This document shows positions 25,475 to 34,452 of a DNA stretch of 64,000 nt, piece after piece (position 1 is the stretch's first letter; the number at the start of each line of letters is the position of its first letter). The stretch spans positions 501,457 through 565,456 of the forward strand of contig NZ_JAJATZ010000003.1 of assembly GCF_020531945.1 (NCBI RefSeq). Direction: 5' to 3'. The notes beneath the pieces were generated by a model. That model saw nothing but the letters and a program-made list of their open reading frames with translations. It searched no databases and had not been told where the DNA came from. The stretch comes from Loktanella gaetbuli (GTDB lineage Bacteria > Pseudomonadota > Alphaproteobacteria > Rhodobacterales > Rhodobacteraceae). The position numbers were made by a program, and so were the translations under genes.

Positions 25475-26758
25475 ATGAAGTTTACGACATTTTCGGCCGC
25501 GGCCATCGCGGGTCTGATGGCGGCCAATACCGCGGCGGCAGAACTGGTCATCCCCGACCTGTCCTATCGCACCGGTCCCTATGCGGCAGGCGGTATTCCG
25601 TTCTCGGACGGGTATCAGGACTACTTTGCCCTGCTGAATGCGCGTGATGGCGGCATCGGCGGCGAGCCTGTCCGAATCGTGGAATGCGAAACCGGCTACA
25701 ACACCGAAAAAGGGGTGGAATGCTACGAGGCGACCAAGGGCGAAGGCGCGCTGGTGTATCAGCCGCTGTCCACCGGCATCACCTATCAGCTGATCCCCAA
25801 GGCAACCGCTGACGGTATTCCGATCCATACCCTGGGCTACGGTCGGACGTCTGCCGCGGAAGGCGAGGTGTTCAACTGGGTATTCAACTATCCCGGCAAC
25901 TATTGGGATGCGGCATCCGTTGCGGTGAATTACCTGCTGGATGAAAACGGTGGCGACCTGTCCGGCAAGACGATCGCGCTGGTCTATCACAACAGCGCCT
26001 ACGGCAAGGAGCCGATCCGCACACTGGAAGAGCTGTCGGCAAAGCACGGGTTCACGCTGAGCACGCTGGCCGTCGATCATCCCGGTCAGGAGCAGAAATC
26101 GCAGTGGTTGCAGATCCGTCGCGAGCGTCCCGACTACGTTGTCATGTGGGGCTGGGGTGTGATGAACCAGGTCGCGGTCCAAGAGGCAGCGAACGTCGGT
26201 TTCCCGATGGAGAATTTCATTGGAAACTGGTGGGCGGGTGCCGAACATGACGTGACACCCGCGGGTGCTGCGGCTGATGGCTACAAGTCGCTGAACATGA
26301 ACCGTATCCAGGATTATCCGGTGCTGGACGAAATCCAGACGATGGTCGTGGATGCTGGCCTTGCGGCTGGCGCGGGCGACAATCTGGGCAAGGTGCTGTA
26401 TGTGCGCGGCATGTATGCGGCCATGCTGGCGGCCGAGGCCATTGCCAAGGCGCAGGAAATCCACGGTGTGTCCGATATCACGCCCGCGATGATGCGCGAC
26501 GGCATGGAAGCGCTGGAAATCACCGAGGCGCGCATGACCGAGCTGGGCATGGGCGGAATCGGGCCGGAATTCAGCGTGAACTGTCAGAACCACGGCGGTT
26601 CGGGTGAAGGTCTGGTGCAACAGTGGAACGCCGCTGACGGTGTGTTCGTGCCGCTGACCGATTTCATCGCCCCCGACGACAGCGTCATCGATCCGCTGAT
26701 CACCGAGGACGCGATGGCCTTTGCGGCTGAAAACAACATCACGCCGGGCTGCTTGTAA
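25475..26758 (+). CDS. Periplasmic substrate-binding protein of the Liv-type importer
   Basis: A 427-residue Peripla_BP_6-type protein with a signal peptide (cleavage near AANTAAA, residue 22). The mature start ELVIPDLSYRTGPYAAGGIP is typical of the subgroup that is encoded with acyl-CoA ligases. Cysteines (CETGYN, GVECYE, NCQNHGG, final CL) may form disulfides. GGGAGGAAG precedes the ATG 25475. It should determine the substrate, most likely a carboxylic acid later handled by the flanking CoA ligases. Confidence 0.9.
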   Translation: MKFTTFSAAAIAGLMAANTAAAELVIPDLSYRTGPYAAGGIPFSDGYQDYFALLNARDGGIGGEPVRIVECETGYNTEKGVECYEATKGEGALVYQPLSTGITYQLIPKATADGIPIHTLGYGRTSAAEGEVFNWVFNYPGNYWDAASVAVNYLLDENGGDLSGKTIALVYHNSAYGKEPIRTLEELSAKHGFTLSTLAVDHPGQEQKSQWLQIRRERPDYVVMWGWGVMNQVAVQEAANVGFPMENFIGNWWAGAEHDVTPAGAAADGYKSLNMNRIQDYPVLDEIQTMVVDAGLAAGAGDNLGKVLYVRGMYAAMLAAEAIAKAQEIHGVSDITPAMMRDGMEALEITEARMTELGMGGIGPEFSVNCQNHGGSGEGLVQQWNAADGVFVPLTDFIAPDDSVIDPLITEDAMAFAAENNITPGCL

Positions 26759-26768
26759 GCCTGTTGTC

Positions 26769-26792
26769 GGGCGGCCCCTGCCGGGGCCGCCC
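26769..26792 (+). terminator. Intra-operon hairpin after the binding-protein gene
   Basis: A perfect 10-bp stem (GGGCGGCCCC / GGGGCCGCCC) with a TGCC loop, 10 bp after the stop, with no following T-run. Such hairpins after binding-protein genes usually stabilise or partly terminate the mRNA so that the binding protein is made in excess over the membrane subunits. Confidence 0.6.
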
Positions 26793-26798
26793 GATTAT

Positions 26799-26820
26799 GA
26801 GTATTTTTGGCAAGATGATG
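26799..26820 (+). repeat. Dispersed repeat, copy B (partial)
   Basis: GAGTATTTTTGGCAAGATGATG matches the tail of the copy at 49866-49908 (GAGTATTTCGGGCAAGATGATG); in both cases it leads directly into the leader of a gene start about 15 bp downstream. Confidence 0.5.
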
Positions 26821-26836
26821 CAGGGGACACCGCGCC

Positions 26837-27664
26837 ATGCTGGACACCACCGAGACCACGACCGAGACCTTGCTGGAGGTCAACAATATCGAGGTGATCT
26901 ACAATCACGTGATCCTCGTGCTGAAGGGCGTGTCGCTGAAGGTGCCCAAGGGCGGCATCACGGCCCTGCTGGGGGGCAATGGCGCGGGCAAGACCACCAC
27001 GCTCAAGGCGATTTCAAATCTGCTGCAATCCGAGCGTGGCGAGGTGACAAAGGGGTCGATCCGCTATCGCGGTGACCGCGTGCAGGACCTGACACCGACC
27101 GATCTGGTGCAGCGCGGCGTGATCCAGGTCATGGAAGGCCGGCATTGTTTCGAACATCTGACCATCGAGGAAAATCTGATGACCGGTGCCTATACGCGCC
27201 GCGACGGGTCCGGCGCTGTCAGCGCCGACCTCGAGATGGTCTACAATTATTTCCCGCGTTTGCGCGAACGGCGTAAATCTCAGGCGGGCTATACATCTGG
27301 CGGGGAACAGCAGATGTGCGCCATCGGGCGCGCGCTGATGTCGCGGCCCGAGACGATCCTGCTGGATGAGCCGTCGATGGGCCTTGCCCCGCAGCTGGTC
27401 GAAGAGATCTTTGGCATCGTGAAGGATCTGAACGAGCGCGAGGGCGTGTCGTTCCTGCTGGCGGAACAGAACACCAATGTGGCCCTGCGGTTTGCGCATC
27501 ACGGCTATATCCTCGAGTCCGGCCGCGTCGTGATGGAGGGACCTGCTGCAGAACTGCGCGAAAACCCGGACGTCAAGGAATTCTACCTCGGCATGTCCGA
27601 CGAGGGCCGCAAGAGCTTTCGTGATGTGCGCAGCTACCGGCGGCGCAAGCGCTGGTTGGCCTGA
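26837..27664 (+). CDS. Liv-type ABC transporter ATPase (LivF-like)
   Basis: A 275-residue ABC ATPase: Walker A GGNGAGKTTT, signature SGGEQQMCAIGRAL, Walker B TILLDEPSMGL. It is longer than typical LivF (about 235) because of a C-terminal tail rich in Arg/Lys (SFRDVRSYRRRKR). Second nucleotide-binding subunit of the importer. The tail is shared, as far as I recall, with homologues of the same ligase-ABC operon type. Confidence 0.92.
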   Translation: MLDTTETTTETLLEVNNIEVIYNHVILVLKGVSLKVPKGGITALLGGNGAGKTTTLKAISNLLQSERGEVTKGSIRYRGDRVQDLTPTDLVQRGVIQVMEGRHCFEHLTIEENLMTGAYTRRDGSGAVSADLEMVYNYFPRLRERRKSQAGYTSGGEQQMCAIGRALMSRPETILLDEPSMGLAPQLVEEIFGIVKDLNEREGVSFLLAEQNTNVALRFAHHGYILESGRVVMEGPAAELRENPDVKEFYLGMSDEGRKSFRDVRSYRRRKRWLA

Positions 27665-27803
27665 GGCGGGGTCGGCTGCTGCCAGCCGTCCATCGCCGCG
27701 ATCCCATGACCCATGACTGATATTGCATAACGCCCTGCCGCGGCCATGGGATGACACTTGTCCGCGGATGACCCCCATCAACCCCCGGACAGGAGTGACC
27801 GCC

Positions 27804-29000
27804 ATGACCATCTATTTCGACGATCTTGAAACCCGCGATGCACAGACGCGCCAACTGGCGCAGCTGGCGGGCCTGAAGTCGCAGATTGACCGCGTTGCGG
27901 GGTCTGACGCGTCATGGCTTGCGGGTGGGGTGGTCGCTGAATTGGACGATCTGTCCCGTCTGCCGGTGCTGCGCAAATCCGATCTGGGGCGCATGCAGGC
28001 CGAAGTCCCGCCATTCGGCGGCATTCCGGTGTCGCACATCAGTCACGTCTTTCAATCGCCCGGCCCGATCTACGAACCCGGTGGAAATGCGCCTGACTGG
28101 TGGCGCTTTGGTCGGTTTCTGCACGCCTGCGGCATCGGTCCGGCTGACACCGTCCAGAATTGTTTCGCCTATCACCTGACACCCGCCGGCACGATGTTCG
28201 AAAACGGTGCCGCCGCGGTCGGTGCACGGGTCATTCCGGCAGGTACGGGCCAGACCGAGCAGCAGGTCATGGCCGCCCATGCGCTGGGTGCGACGGCCTA
28301 TGCCGGCACGCCGGACTACCTCAAGGTGATACTGGAAAAGGCCGACGAGATGGGTGTCGCGCTGAAGATTACCAAGGCCGCTGTATCGGGTGGCGCGCTG
28401 TTTCCACAACTGCGCCAGTATTATGCCGATCGCGGCATCACCTGTCTGCAATGCTACGCCACCGCCGATCTGGGCCTGATTGCCTACGAGGCCGCAGTTG
28501 ATGACGGGATGATCCTGGACGAACATGTCATCGTCGAGATCGTGACACCTGGCACGGGCGATCCGGTTGCACCGGGCGAGGTCGGCGAAGTCGTCGTCAC
28601 CACGCTGAACCCGGACTATCCGCTGATCCGTTTCGCAACCGGTGATCTGAGTGCGGTCCTGCCGGGCACCAGCACCACCGGGCGCACCAATGCCCGCATC
28701 AAGGGGTGGATGGGCCGCGCCGATCAGACGACCAAGATCAAGGGCATGTTCGTGCGTCCCGAACAGGTCGCGGCACTGGTGACCGCCACAGGTGCCGATC
28801 GGGCCCGTGTCATCGCCGACCGGCAGGGTGACGCCGATACGATGGCGATCCAGCTCGAAGGGCTGGACCTTGACACCGAAGCGGCGTCCAAGGCCGTGAC
28901 GGATATTCTGAAATTGCGCGGCACGGTCACGCTTCATGCGCCCGGCACGCTTCCCCGCGACGGGCTCGTGATCGAGGACCGTCGCAGCTACGATACCTAG
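27804..29000 (+). CDS. Phenylacetate-CoA ligase (PaaK)-like protein
   Basis: A 398-residue member of the PaaK branch of the ANL superfamily (ADAELKSIP-like N terminus is absent; VPPFGGIPV, LTPAGTMFENGAAAVGARVI, YPLIRFATGDLS and the C-terminal lid are present). The usual Ser/Thr/Gly-rich ATP loop (SSGTTGKP) is not seen; the corresponding place reads QSPGPIYEPGG. It may therefore use ATP differently or be non-catalytic. ATG 27804 follows CAGGAG. Last gene of the importer operon; suggests an aromatic or similar acid as the transported compound. Confidence 0.8.
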   Translation: MTIYFDDLETRDAQTRQLAQLAGLKSQIDRVAGSDASWLAGGVVAELDDLSRLPVLRKSDLGRMQAEVPPFGGIPVSHISHVFQSPGPIYEPGGNAPDWWRFGRFLHACGIGPADTVQNCFAYHLTPAGTMFENGAAAVGARVIPAGTGQTEQQVMAAHALGATAYAGTPDYLKVILEKADEMGVALKITKAAVSGGALFPQLRQYYADRGITCLQCYATADLGLIAYEAAVDDGMILDEHVIVEIVTPGTGDPVAPGEVGEVVVTTLNPDYPLIRFATGDLSAVLPGTSTTGRTNARIKGWMGRADQTTKIKGMFVRPEQVAALVTATGADRARVIADRQGDADTMAIQLEGLDLDTEAASKAVTDILKLRGTVTLHAPGTLPRDGLVIEDRRSYDT

Positions 29001-29010
29001 AGGATCTCAC

Positions 29011-30513
29011 ATGCGGCAATTCCTTCTTGCGACGACACTGATCTGCACTGCGGCCATGGCCGCGGCGCAGGATGCGGCCCTGGTGGTCGGCATTTCGGAT
29101 TATGACGACCTGTCCGACGTGTCGCGGGCGGATCGCCTGGTCGCGGCGGGTGCCGCCCTGAGGGAACACGGGTTTTCAATCAAAGGTGGGCGCAACCTGG
29201 ATGTGGATGATCTGTTTTCGCAGGCGCGCATCTTTTCGGATGAAGCGGAAGATGCCGACCGGATCGTCGTGGCGCTGTCCGGTCAATTCGCGACGGACGG
29301 TGCGCTGACATGGTTCATGGGGCAGGATGCACCCGCGCCACAGGATTTTACGGTTGGCCAGCAGGGCATCCTGGTTCAGACGGCGCTGAATGCACTGGCC
29401 CAGGCATCGCAGGGTGCCGTGCTGCTATTGGGCGAGACAGAGGCCGACACCGACTATGATACCGGATTGTCGGCCGGGATCGGGCCAATGGAGATCCCGA
29501 ACGGTGTCACGGTTGTGCGCGGCTCGCCCGAGGCGATCGAGGGCCTGATGCGTTACGCGCTGGCCGTGCCCGGAGGCGATGTGATTGCCACTGCCCGCCG
29601 GACCCGCGGGGTCGATCTGTCCGGTTTCGTGCCTGACAGCCTGACACTGATCCCCGGCGATGCGGCCGCAGTGCCGACAGAGCGTGTGACCCTGCCCCCC
29701 GAACTGACGGCCGCCGCATCCGGCAGCGAGGAAACTGCATGGACGGCTGCCCGCGCGGCGGACACGCAGAACAGCTATGCCCGCTATCTGGATGCCTATC
29801 CGCAGGGCGCGAATGCGGCAAATGCCGTGTCGCGGCTGGCCGAGTTGCGGCGCAATCCGCCCAATCCGCTGCGTGATGCGGAAAATGCGCTGGGCTTGTC
29901 GTCCGAGGCAAGGCAAGCGATTCAGCGCGATTTGCAGATCATGGGTTTCGATACCCGCGGCATCGACGGAATCTTTGGCCCGGGGACGCGGGGCGCGATC
30001 ACGGGCTGGCAAGAGCAGAACGGCATCACGGCCAATGGTTTCCTGACCCGCGATCAGATTGCGACGCTGTCGGCACAGGCGACCACCCGCGCCACACAGC
30101 GCGAGGCAGAGGCCGCCGCGGCACGGGCGGAACTGGAACGCCGTGACCGGGCATATTGGCAGGAAACCGGCGTGCCCGGCGGCGAGAGCAACCTGCGCGC
30201 CTATCTGGAACGGTTCCCTGACGGTCTGTTTGCAGCAGAGGCAAACGAGAGATTGGGCCGCGCACGTGCAACTGCCGAAACCAACGCCGCCGCCGCCACC
30301 CGCGAGGCGCAATTGTCATTGGATGCCATCAGCCTGCAACTGGTCGAGGCGCGCCTGTCGCAGCTTGGCCTCGACCCCGGTCGCGTTGATGGCCAGTTGG
30401 ACGACGACAGCCGCAGGGCGATCCGCCGCTATCAGCGTGACCGCGATCTGGGGGCGACCGGATATCTGGATCAGGCCACGGTCAGCCAGATGCTGGTCGA
30501 CGCCTTTCGCTAG
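29011..30513 (+). CDS. Caspase-like (apparently inactive) protein with two peptidoglycan-binding domains
   Basis: A 500-residue exported protein (signal peptide ending AAMAAA, residue 19). Residues about 22-200 follow the caspase/metacaspase core order (ALVVGISDYDDL strand, then RIVVALSGQF, then AVLLLGETEAD) but the His of the GHG motif and the Cys of the D-x-C-R motif are absent, so it should be a pseudopeptidase. Two PG_binding_1-type domains follow (about residues 300-345 with GIDGIFGPGTRGAI and 430-500 with LDPGRVDGQLDDDSRRAIRR), separated by a coiled-coil. It lies 10 bp after the PaaK-like gene. Probably a periplasmic wall-associated protein. Confidence 0.72.
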   Translation: MRQFLLATTLICTAAMAAAQDAALVVGISDYDDLSDVSRADRLVAAGAALREHGFSIKGGRNLDVDDLFSQARIFSDEAEDADRIVVALSGQFATDGALTWFMGQDAPAPQDFTVGQQGILVQTALNALAQASQGAVLLLGETEADTDYDTGLSAGIGPMEIPNGVTVVRGSPEAIEGLMRYALAVPGGDVIATARRTRGVDLSGFVPDSLTLIPGDAAAVPTERVTLPPELTAAASGSEETAWTAARAADTQNSYARYLDAYPQGANAANAVSRLAELRRNPPNPLRDAENALGLSSEARQAIQRDLQIMGFDTRGIDGIFGPGTRGAITGWQEQNGITANGFLTRDQIATLSAQATTRATQREAEAAAARAELERRDRAYWQETGVPGGESNLRAYLERFPDGLFAAEANERLGRARATAETNAAAATREAQLSLDAISLQLVEARLSQLGLDPGRVDGQLDDDSRRAIRRYQRDRDLGATGYLDQATVSQMLVDAFR

Positions 30514-30534
30514 CGTTGCGCGGCCCGTCCGGTG

Positions 30535-31758
30535 TTACTGGGCGGGAACGAACCGTTCCAGCAGCAGGCGGACAAACCCCTGACGGTCTCCGACCTGTTT
30601 CACACCGATCAGATAGGTTTCGGCGTTCACGCGCGGCATCACCTGCGCGTCAGTGCCGGATGGCGTGTCGTCATTCTGCGCAATCTCGCGGCCCGCCACG
30701 TCAAACACGACGAGCCAGGGATCGCCCGATGGGCCGATTGCATTCGCCTCGATCACCATCAATCCCGCCGCCGGCACGTCTAGGCGGAACCACTGGGTGT
30801 CCGACCCCACATCGATATCGGCGCGCAATACGGTTTCCAATGTGCCCAGATCAGTAATCTGAACGCTGCCATCCAGCGGCGGGGCCGCCTCGCCACGGGC
30901 ATAAAGTCCCATCAGTGCGGCCTCGGGATCATAGGCCGCGACGGTCACATCAATGGGTGCGGCCTCGTCGCTGAGTGCGTTCAGAGCAATGCAATAGGTG
31001 CCGGGTGCCAGTGGGGTCGCAATGTCCAGCCGCGCGTTCAGCCCGTCGAAATCGTCGTTTTCGCCTAGGTTTTCACCGTCGGGGCCGCTGAGGCTGATCA
31101 GTGGGTCCGCGTCTTCGTTTTCGGCGGTGATCGTGACCGGCATCGCTTCGGTGAGGTCAAAACTGAGGTAGCCGGTCTCTCCTGCGGCTGTGGCGATCGA
31201 CAGGGGTGCACCACCGGACGCAAGTGTTCCGAAATTGACCGCGTCCTGACAGCCCGCACCGGCGGTTCCGGTCGCACCGGGGTCGGGGTCCGGCATGTTG
31301 CCACGCCCTTCTGTCAGGGGGTCCATCTCGGTTCTGCCAATCCGGACAAAGGCTGTCATCGGTCCGCCGTCGTAGCTGGTGATCACGGCGCAGTAGGTGC
31401 CCGCATCCAGATCGACCTCGGCGCGGGCTGCCCCGTTACCGCCCGAATCGTCGTCCGTCAGAATTTCGTCGCCCGCAGGGTCATACAGCGTCAGCACGGG
31501 GTCGCCGTTGGCGCGACCCTGCGCCTCGATCCGGGTCGAGGTCGGTGCGCTGAGGCTGAAGACGCTCGCATAGCGGTTGCCGTTCAGCACCAGCGCCATC
31601 TGTTCGCCGTAGCTGTCCATCGTCGCGATATCCGACGCTGCCGCTGATCCCCCGATCCATTGGCCGTTGCTACCTACTGCGGGGCAGGCGGCGTCTTGGG
31701 CGAACAGTGGCGTCGCTGCGCAAAGAGCGATGGCGGATGTGGCGATCAAGCGGGTCAT
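30535..31758 (-). CDS. Secreted protein with repeated PPC (pre-peptidase C-terminal) domains
   Basis: A 407-residue protein with a signal peptide (cleavage after PLFA, residue 20). Three beta-sandwich repeats of the PPC type are visible, each with a (D/S)PxLxLYDPxGxE-like strand and an acidic NDD/DDD loop (DPVLTLYDPAGDE; DPLISLSGPDGENLGENDDF; PWLVVFDVAGREIAQNDD). No peptidase domain is attached. The acidic loops could bind calcium. It is convergent with the caspase-like gene; function unknown. Confidence 0.72.
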   Translation of the reverse strand: MTRLIATSAIALCAATPLFAQDAACPAVGSNGQWIGGSAAASDIATMDSYGEQMALVLNGNRYASVFSLSAPTSTRIEAQGRANGDPVLTLYDPAGDEILTDDDSGGNGAARAEVDLDAGTYCAVITSYDGGPMTAFVRIGRTEMDPLTEGRGNMPDPDPGATGTAGAGCQDAVNFGTLASGGAPLSIATAAGETGYLSFDLTEAMPVTITAENEDADPLISLSGPDGENLGENDDFDGLNARLDIATPLAPGTYCIALNALSDEAAPIDVTVAAYDPEAALMGLYARGEAAPPLDGSVQITDLGTLETVLRADIDVGSDTQWFRLDVPAAGLMVIEANAIGPSGDPWLVVFDVAGREIAQNDDTPSGTDAQVMPRVNAETYLIGVKQVGDRQGFVRLLLERFVPAQ

Positions 31759-31833
31759 GACGATCCTGTGGGTTGCGTGTATTTGCCGTTACCTTAGGCC
31801 ACGCCTTGCCTTTTGGGCTAGTGTGCCGCGCAA

Positions 31834-31869
31834 AGAAAAAGCCGCGTCCCGTTGCCGGGCGCGGCTTTT
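31834..31869 (-). terminator. Bidirectional terminator next to rpmJ
   Basis: AAAAA-GCCGCG-T-CCC-GTTGCC-GGG-CGCGGC-TTTT: a GC stem flanked by A-run on one side and T-run on the other. On the minus strand it lies 24 bp after the rpmJ stop and would end that transcript. Confidence 0.85.
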
Positions 31870-31892
31870 GCATTCCGAAGTATCGGGGTGGT

Positions 31893-32018
31893 TCAGCCCT
31901 GACGAGCCTTGAACCGACCTTGCGTCTTGTTGATCACATAGACGCGGCCCTTACGGCGCACGATGCGGCAATCGCGGTGGCGCTGCTTGAGCGAGCGGAG
32001 GGAGTTGCGAACTTTCAT
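31893..32018 (-). CDS. rpmJ: 50S ribosomal protein L36
   Basis: A 41-residue protein MKVRNSLRSLKQRHRDCRIV continuing to NKTQGRFKARQG. It is the C-minus (zinc-free) long form of L36: only one cysteine is present and the C terminus is the usual basic tail. The ATG has GGAGA upstream. It is monocistronic, as usual in this family, and followed by a terminator. Confidence 0.95.
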   Translation of the reverse strand: MKVRNSLRSLKQRHRDCRIVRRKGRVYVINKTQGRFKARQG

Positions 32019-32098
32019 CGAAAGTCTCCTTCTTGTCGTCGCGGCGCGGCGATGCGCCTTTGGGTTACGGTCTGGGCCAGCGGAGGCCCGGTGAATTC

Positions 32099-32173
32099 TG
32101 GTGGACGATACTGGGATCGAACCAGTGACCCCTTCGATGTCAACGAAGTGCTCTACCGCTGAGCTAATCATCC
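32099..32173 (-). tRNA. tRNA-Val (GAC)
   Basis: On the minus strand a full cloverleaf of 75 nt with encoded CCA: acceptor GGATGAT paired with ATCGTCC (one T-G), D-arm AGCTCAGCGGTAGAGCA, anticodon arm CTTCG-TTGACAT-CGAAG (anticodon GAC), and T-arm ACTGG-TTCGATC-CCAGT. No intron, no integrated element beside it. Confidence 0.95.
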
Positions 32174-32303
32174 ATTCCGGCCACAGAGGCGCTAGCCCCT
32201 TGCGTCGGTCAGGCGGTCTATAGAAGGTGACCGCGAGGGGATCAAGCGCCTTTTGAAGGTTTCGACAATCGCGCTATCTGTTCCCTCTCAACAGGAGCCA
32301 CGG

Positions 32304-33164
32304 ATGCCGCCCGACGCCTATTCCATTGCATTGCCGCGACGGCGCACCACGGCGGTGGTGTTCGCCTCACCCCACAGTGGGCGGGCCTATCCTGAATCCT
32401 TTCTGGCAACCAGCCGCCTTGATTCGCTGGCGATCCGGTCGTCAGAGGATGCTTTTGTCGATCTGCTTTACGATCGGGCACCGGATTTTGGCGCGCCTTT
32501 CCTGACCGCCCTTGCGCCACGGGCCTATGTCGACCTCAATCGTGCGCCAGAGGAACTGGACCCGGCGCTGATTGCCGGGGTGCGCCGGATCAGTCAGAAC
32601 CCCCGCGTATCCTCTGGTCTGGGCGTGATTCCCCGTGTCGTCGCTGGTGGGCGCGCAATCTACACCGGCAGGATTCCGATCGAAGATGCCCACGACCGGA
32701 TCAGCGCCTACTGGCGTCCCTATCATGACCGGCTGCAAACACTGCTGGACGAATCACGCCGGGATTTCGGCATGGGAATCCTGATCGATTGCCATTCCAT
32801 GCCGCACGAGGCGCTGGACCAGGCCAGCCAGAACGGCACACGCCCAGAGATCGTGATCGGAGATCGCTTTGGCGCGGCCGCATCGCCGCGCATCGTCGAG
32901 GCGGTCGAGGCCGCCTTTGTCGCGGCTGGTCTGCGGGTCGCGCGCAACAATCCCTTTGCCGGGGCCTATATCACGCAGGCCTATGGTCGCCCGTCGCGGC
33001 ATCAGCACGCAATCCAGGTCGAGGTTGACCGTGCGCTCTACATGCACGAGGCAACACTGACGCTGCGCCCCGATTTTGCGGATTTCAAGGCGCTGATCAC
33101 GGGCGTCCTGTCCCGGATTGCGGCAATTGGTGCACCGCAGGCAGGACAACTGGCGGCGGAATGA
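32304..33164 (+). CDS. N-formylglutamate amidohydrolase family protein
   Basis: A 286-residue protein of the N-formylglutamate deformylase (HutG) / DUF1487 family: VFASPHSGRAYPESF near the N terminus, VDLNRAPEELDP, and GILIDCHSMPHEA contain the conserved metal-binding His and Asp residues. The enzyme removes formate from N-formylglutamate at the end of histidine degradation, but no hut genes are nearby and the family also includes broader amidohydrolases. ATG 32304 with AGGAG upstream. Confidence 0.85.
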   Translation: MPPDAYSIALPRRRTTAVVFASPHSGRAYPESFLATSRLDSLAIRSSEDAFVDLLYDRAPDFGAPFLTALAPRAYVDLNRAPEELDPALIAGVRRISQNPRVSSGLGVIPRVVAGGRAIYTGRIPIEDAHDRISAYWRPYHDRLQTLLDESRRDFGMGILIDCHSMPHEALDQASQNGTRPEIVIGDRFGAAASPRIVEAVEAAFVAAGLRVARNNPFAGAYITQAYGRPSRHQHAIQVEVDRALYMHEATLTLRPDFADFKALITGVLSRIAAIGAPQAGQLAAE

Positions 33165-33173
33165 CGGGGCGCA

Positions 33174-34427
33174 TCAGCGCAGCGCCCGACCCTTGATGAT
33201 TGCATCTGCTCCGAATCGGGCCCTGATCTTGTCGGCGGCGCGTTCGGCCTGCGTGCGCCGCGCTGCTCCGGGATCCAGAAGGTCACCCTCGCGGTCGGCC
33301 TCGGTCACGCCTGTCAGGTCCGAAATGCCGACCCCCAGCAGACGGTAGGCGGGATGCGGCGCAGCCCCGTCGAACAACCCTCGCGCGGTGCGATAGATCG
33401 TATCGGCCAGTTGCGTCGGATGCCGCAGCGACTGCCGCCGGGTGATCATTTTGTGATCGGCGCGTTTCAGTTTCAGCGTGACAACGCGCCCGGCCTTTTC
33501 CTTGGCCTTGGCGCGGTCAGACACTTTTTCGGCCATGCGCCAGATGTGTCCGTCCAGGATGTCAGGGTCTGACGTGTCCTCGTTGAATGTGGTCTCGTTG
33601 CTCAGGCCCTTGACCGGGGTATTGGCGCTGATCCGCCGGCCATCCTCGCCGCGCGCCAGCCGCCACAGCCGGTCGCCCATGCCGCCAAAGCGATCACCAA
33701 GGTCGCGCCGGTCCCAGCGCAGCAGATCGTCAAAGGTGCGGATGCCGGCCTGTGCCAACTGGTCCTGTCCGACAGCACCGATCCCCCAGATGATCCGCAC
33801 GGGTTTGGGGCGCAGGAATGCCGTGGTCTCGGCCTTGCCGATCACGGAGAACCCGCGCGGTTTGTCCAGATCACTGGCAACCTTTGCCAGGAACTTGTTG
33901 TGGCTCAGCCCGATGGAACCGGTCAGCCCAAGTTCGTCTTTCATGCGTTTGACGAGACCGGCCAGCATCACGGCAGGGGGTGCGCCATGCAGCCGGGCGG
34001 TGCCCGTCATGTCGAGAAACGCCTCGTCCAGCGACAAAGGCTCGATCACGGGGGTCAGGTCGTCCATCATCGCCCGGATGGCACGGGATGCTGCGACATA
34101 GGCGTCGAATCGCGGTTTCACGATGACGGCGTCGGGGCAGAGTTTCAGTGCCTGAAACATCGGCATCGCGGATTTCACGCCACGGATGCGCGCAACGTAG
34201 CAGGCGGTCGACACCACGCCCCGCCGTCCGCCCCCGATGATGACGGGTTTGTCGGCCAGCGCGGGATTGTCACGTTTTTCAACGCTGGCATAGAATGCGT
34301 CGCAATCCATGTGCGCGATTGTCAGATCGAACAGTTCGGGGTGCGACAGAATACGGGGCGACCGGCACGCGGGACAGCGCCGCGCTTCGTCAAATGTCGT
34401 CAGGCAGTCGCGGCACAGGCTGGGCAT
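33174..34427 (-). CDS. dinB: DNA polymerase IV (Y family)
   Basis: A 417-residue DinB. N-terminal extension with a CxxC...CxxC zinc-ribbon-like pair (CRDC at residues 5-8, CPAC further on), then the catalytic domain starting HMDCDAFYASVE, SLDEAFLDM with the catalytic Asp-Glu, and the C-terminal little-finger region. The extension is common in alphaproteobacterial DinB. Start ATG 34427 is 26 bp from the divergent Nudix start, so the two share a promoter region. Translesion synthesis, error-prone. Confidence 0.95.
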   Translation of the reverse strand: MPSLCRDCLTTFDEARRCPACRSPRILSHPELFDLTIAHMDCDAFYASVEKRDNPALADKPVIIGGGRRGVVSTACYVARIRGVKSAMPMFQALKLCPDAVIVKPRFDAYVAASRAIRAMMDDLTPVIEPLSLDEAFLDMTGTARLHGAPPAVMLAGLVKRMKDELGLTGSIGLSHNKFLAKVASDLDKPRGFSVIGKAETTAFLRPKPVRIIWGIGAVGQDQLAQAGIRTFDDLLRWDRRDLGDRFGGMGDRLWRLARGEDGRRISANTPVKGLSNETTFNEDTSDPDILDGHIWRMAEKVSDRAKAKEKAGRVVTLKLKRADHKMITRRQSLRHPTQLADTIYRTARGLFDGAAPHPAYRLLGVGISDLTGVTEADREGDLLDPGAARRTQAERAADKIRARFGADAIIKGRALR

Positions 34428-34452
34428 GGCCGCAAGATAAGGGGCACGGCGC

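Noticed and set aside
32099..32173. tRNA-Val as an attachment site of an integrated element
   Set aside because: No integrase, no direct repeat of the tRNA end, and neighbours are ordinary core genes.
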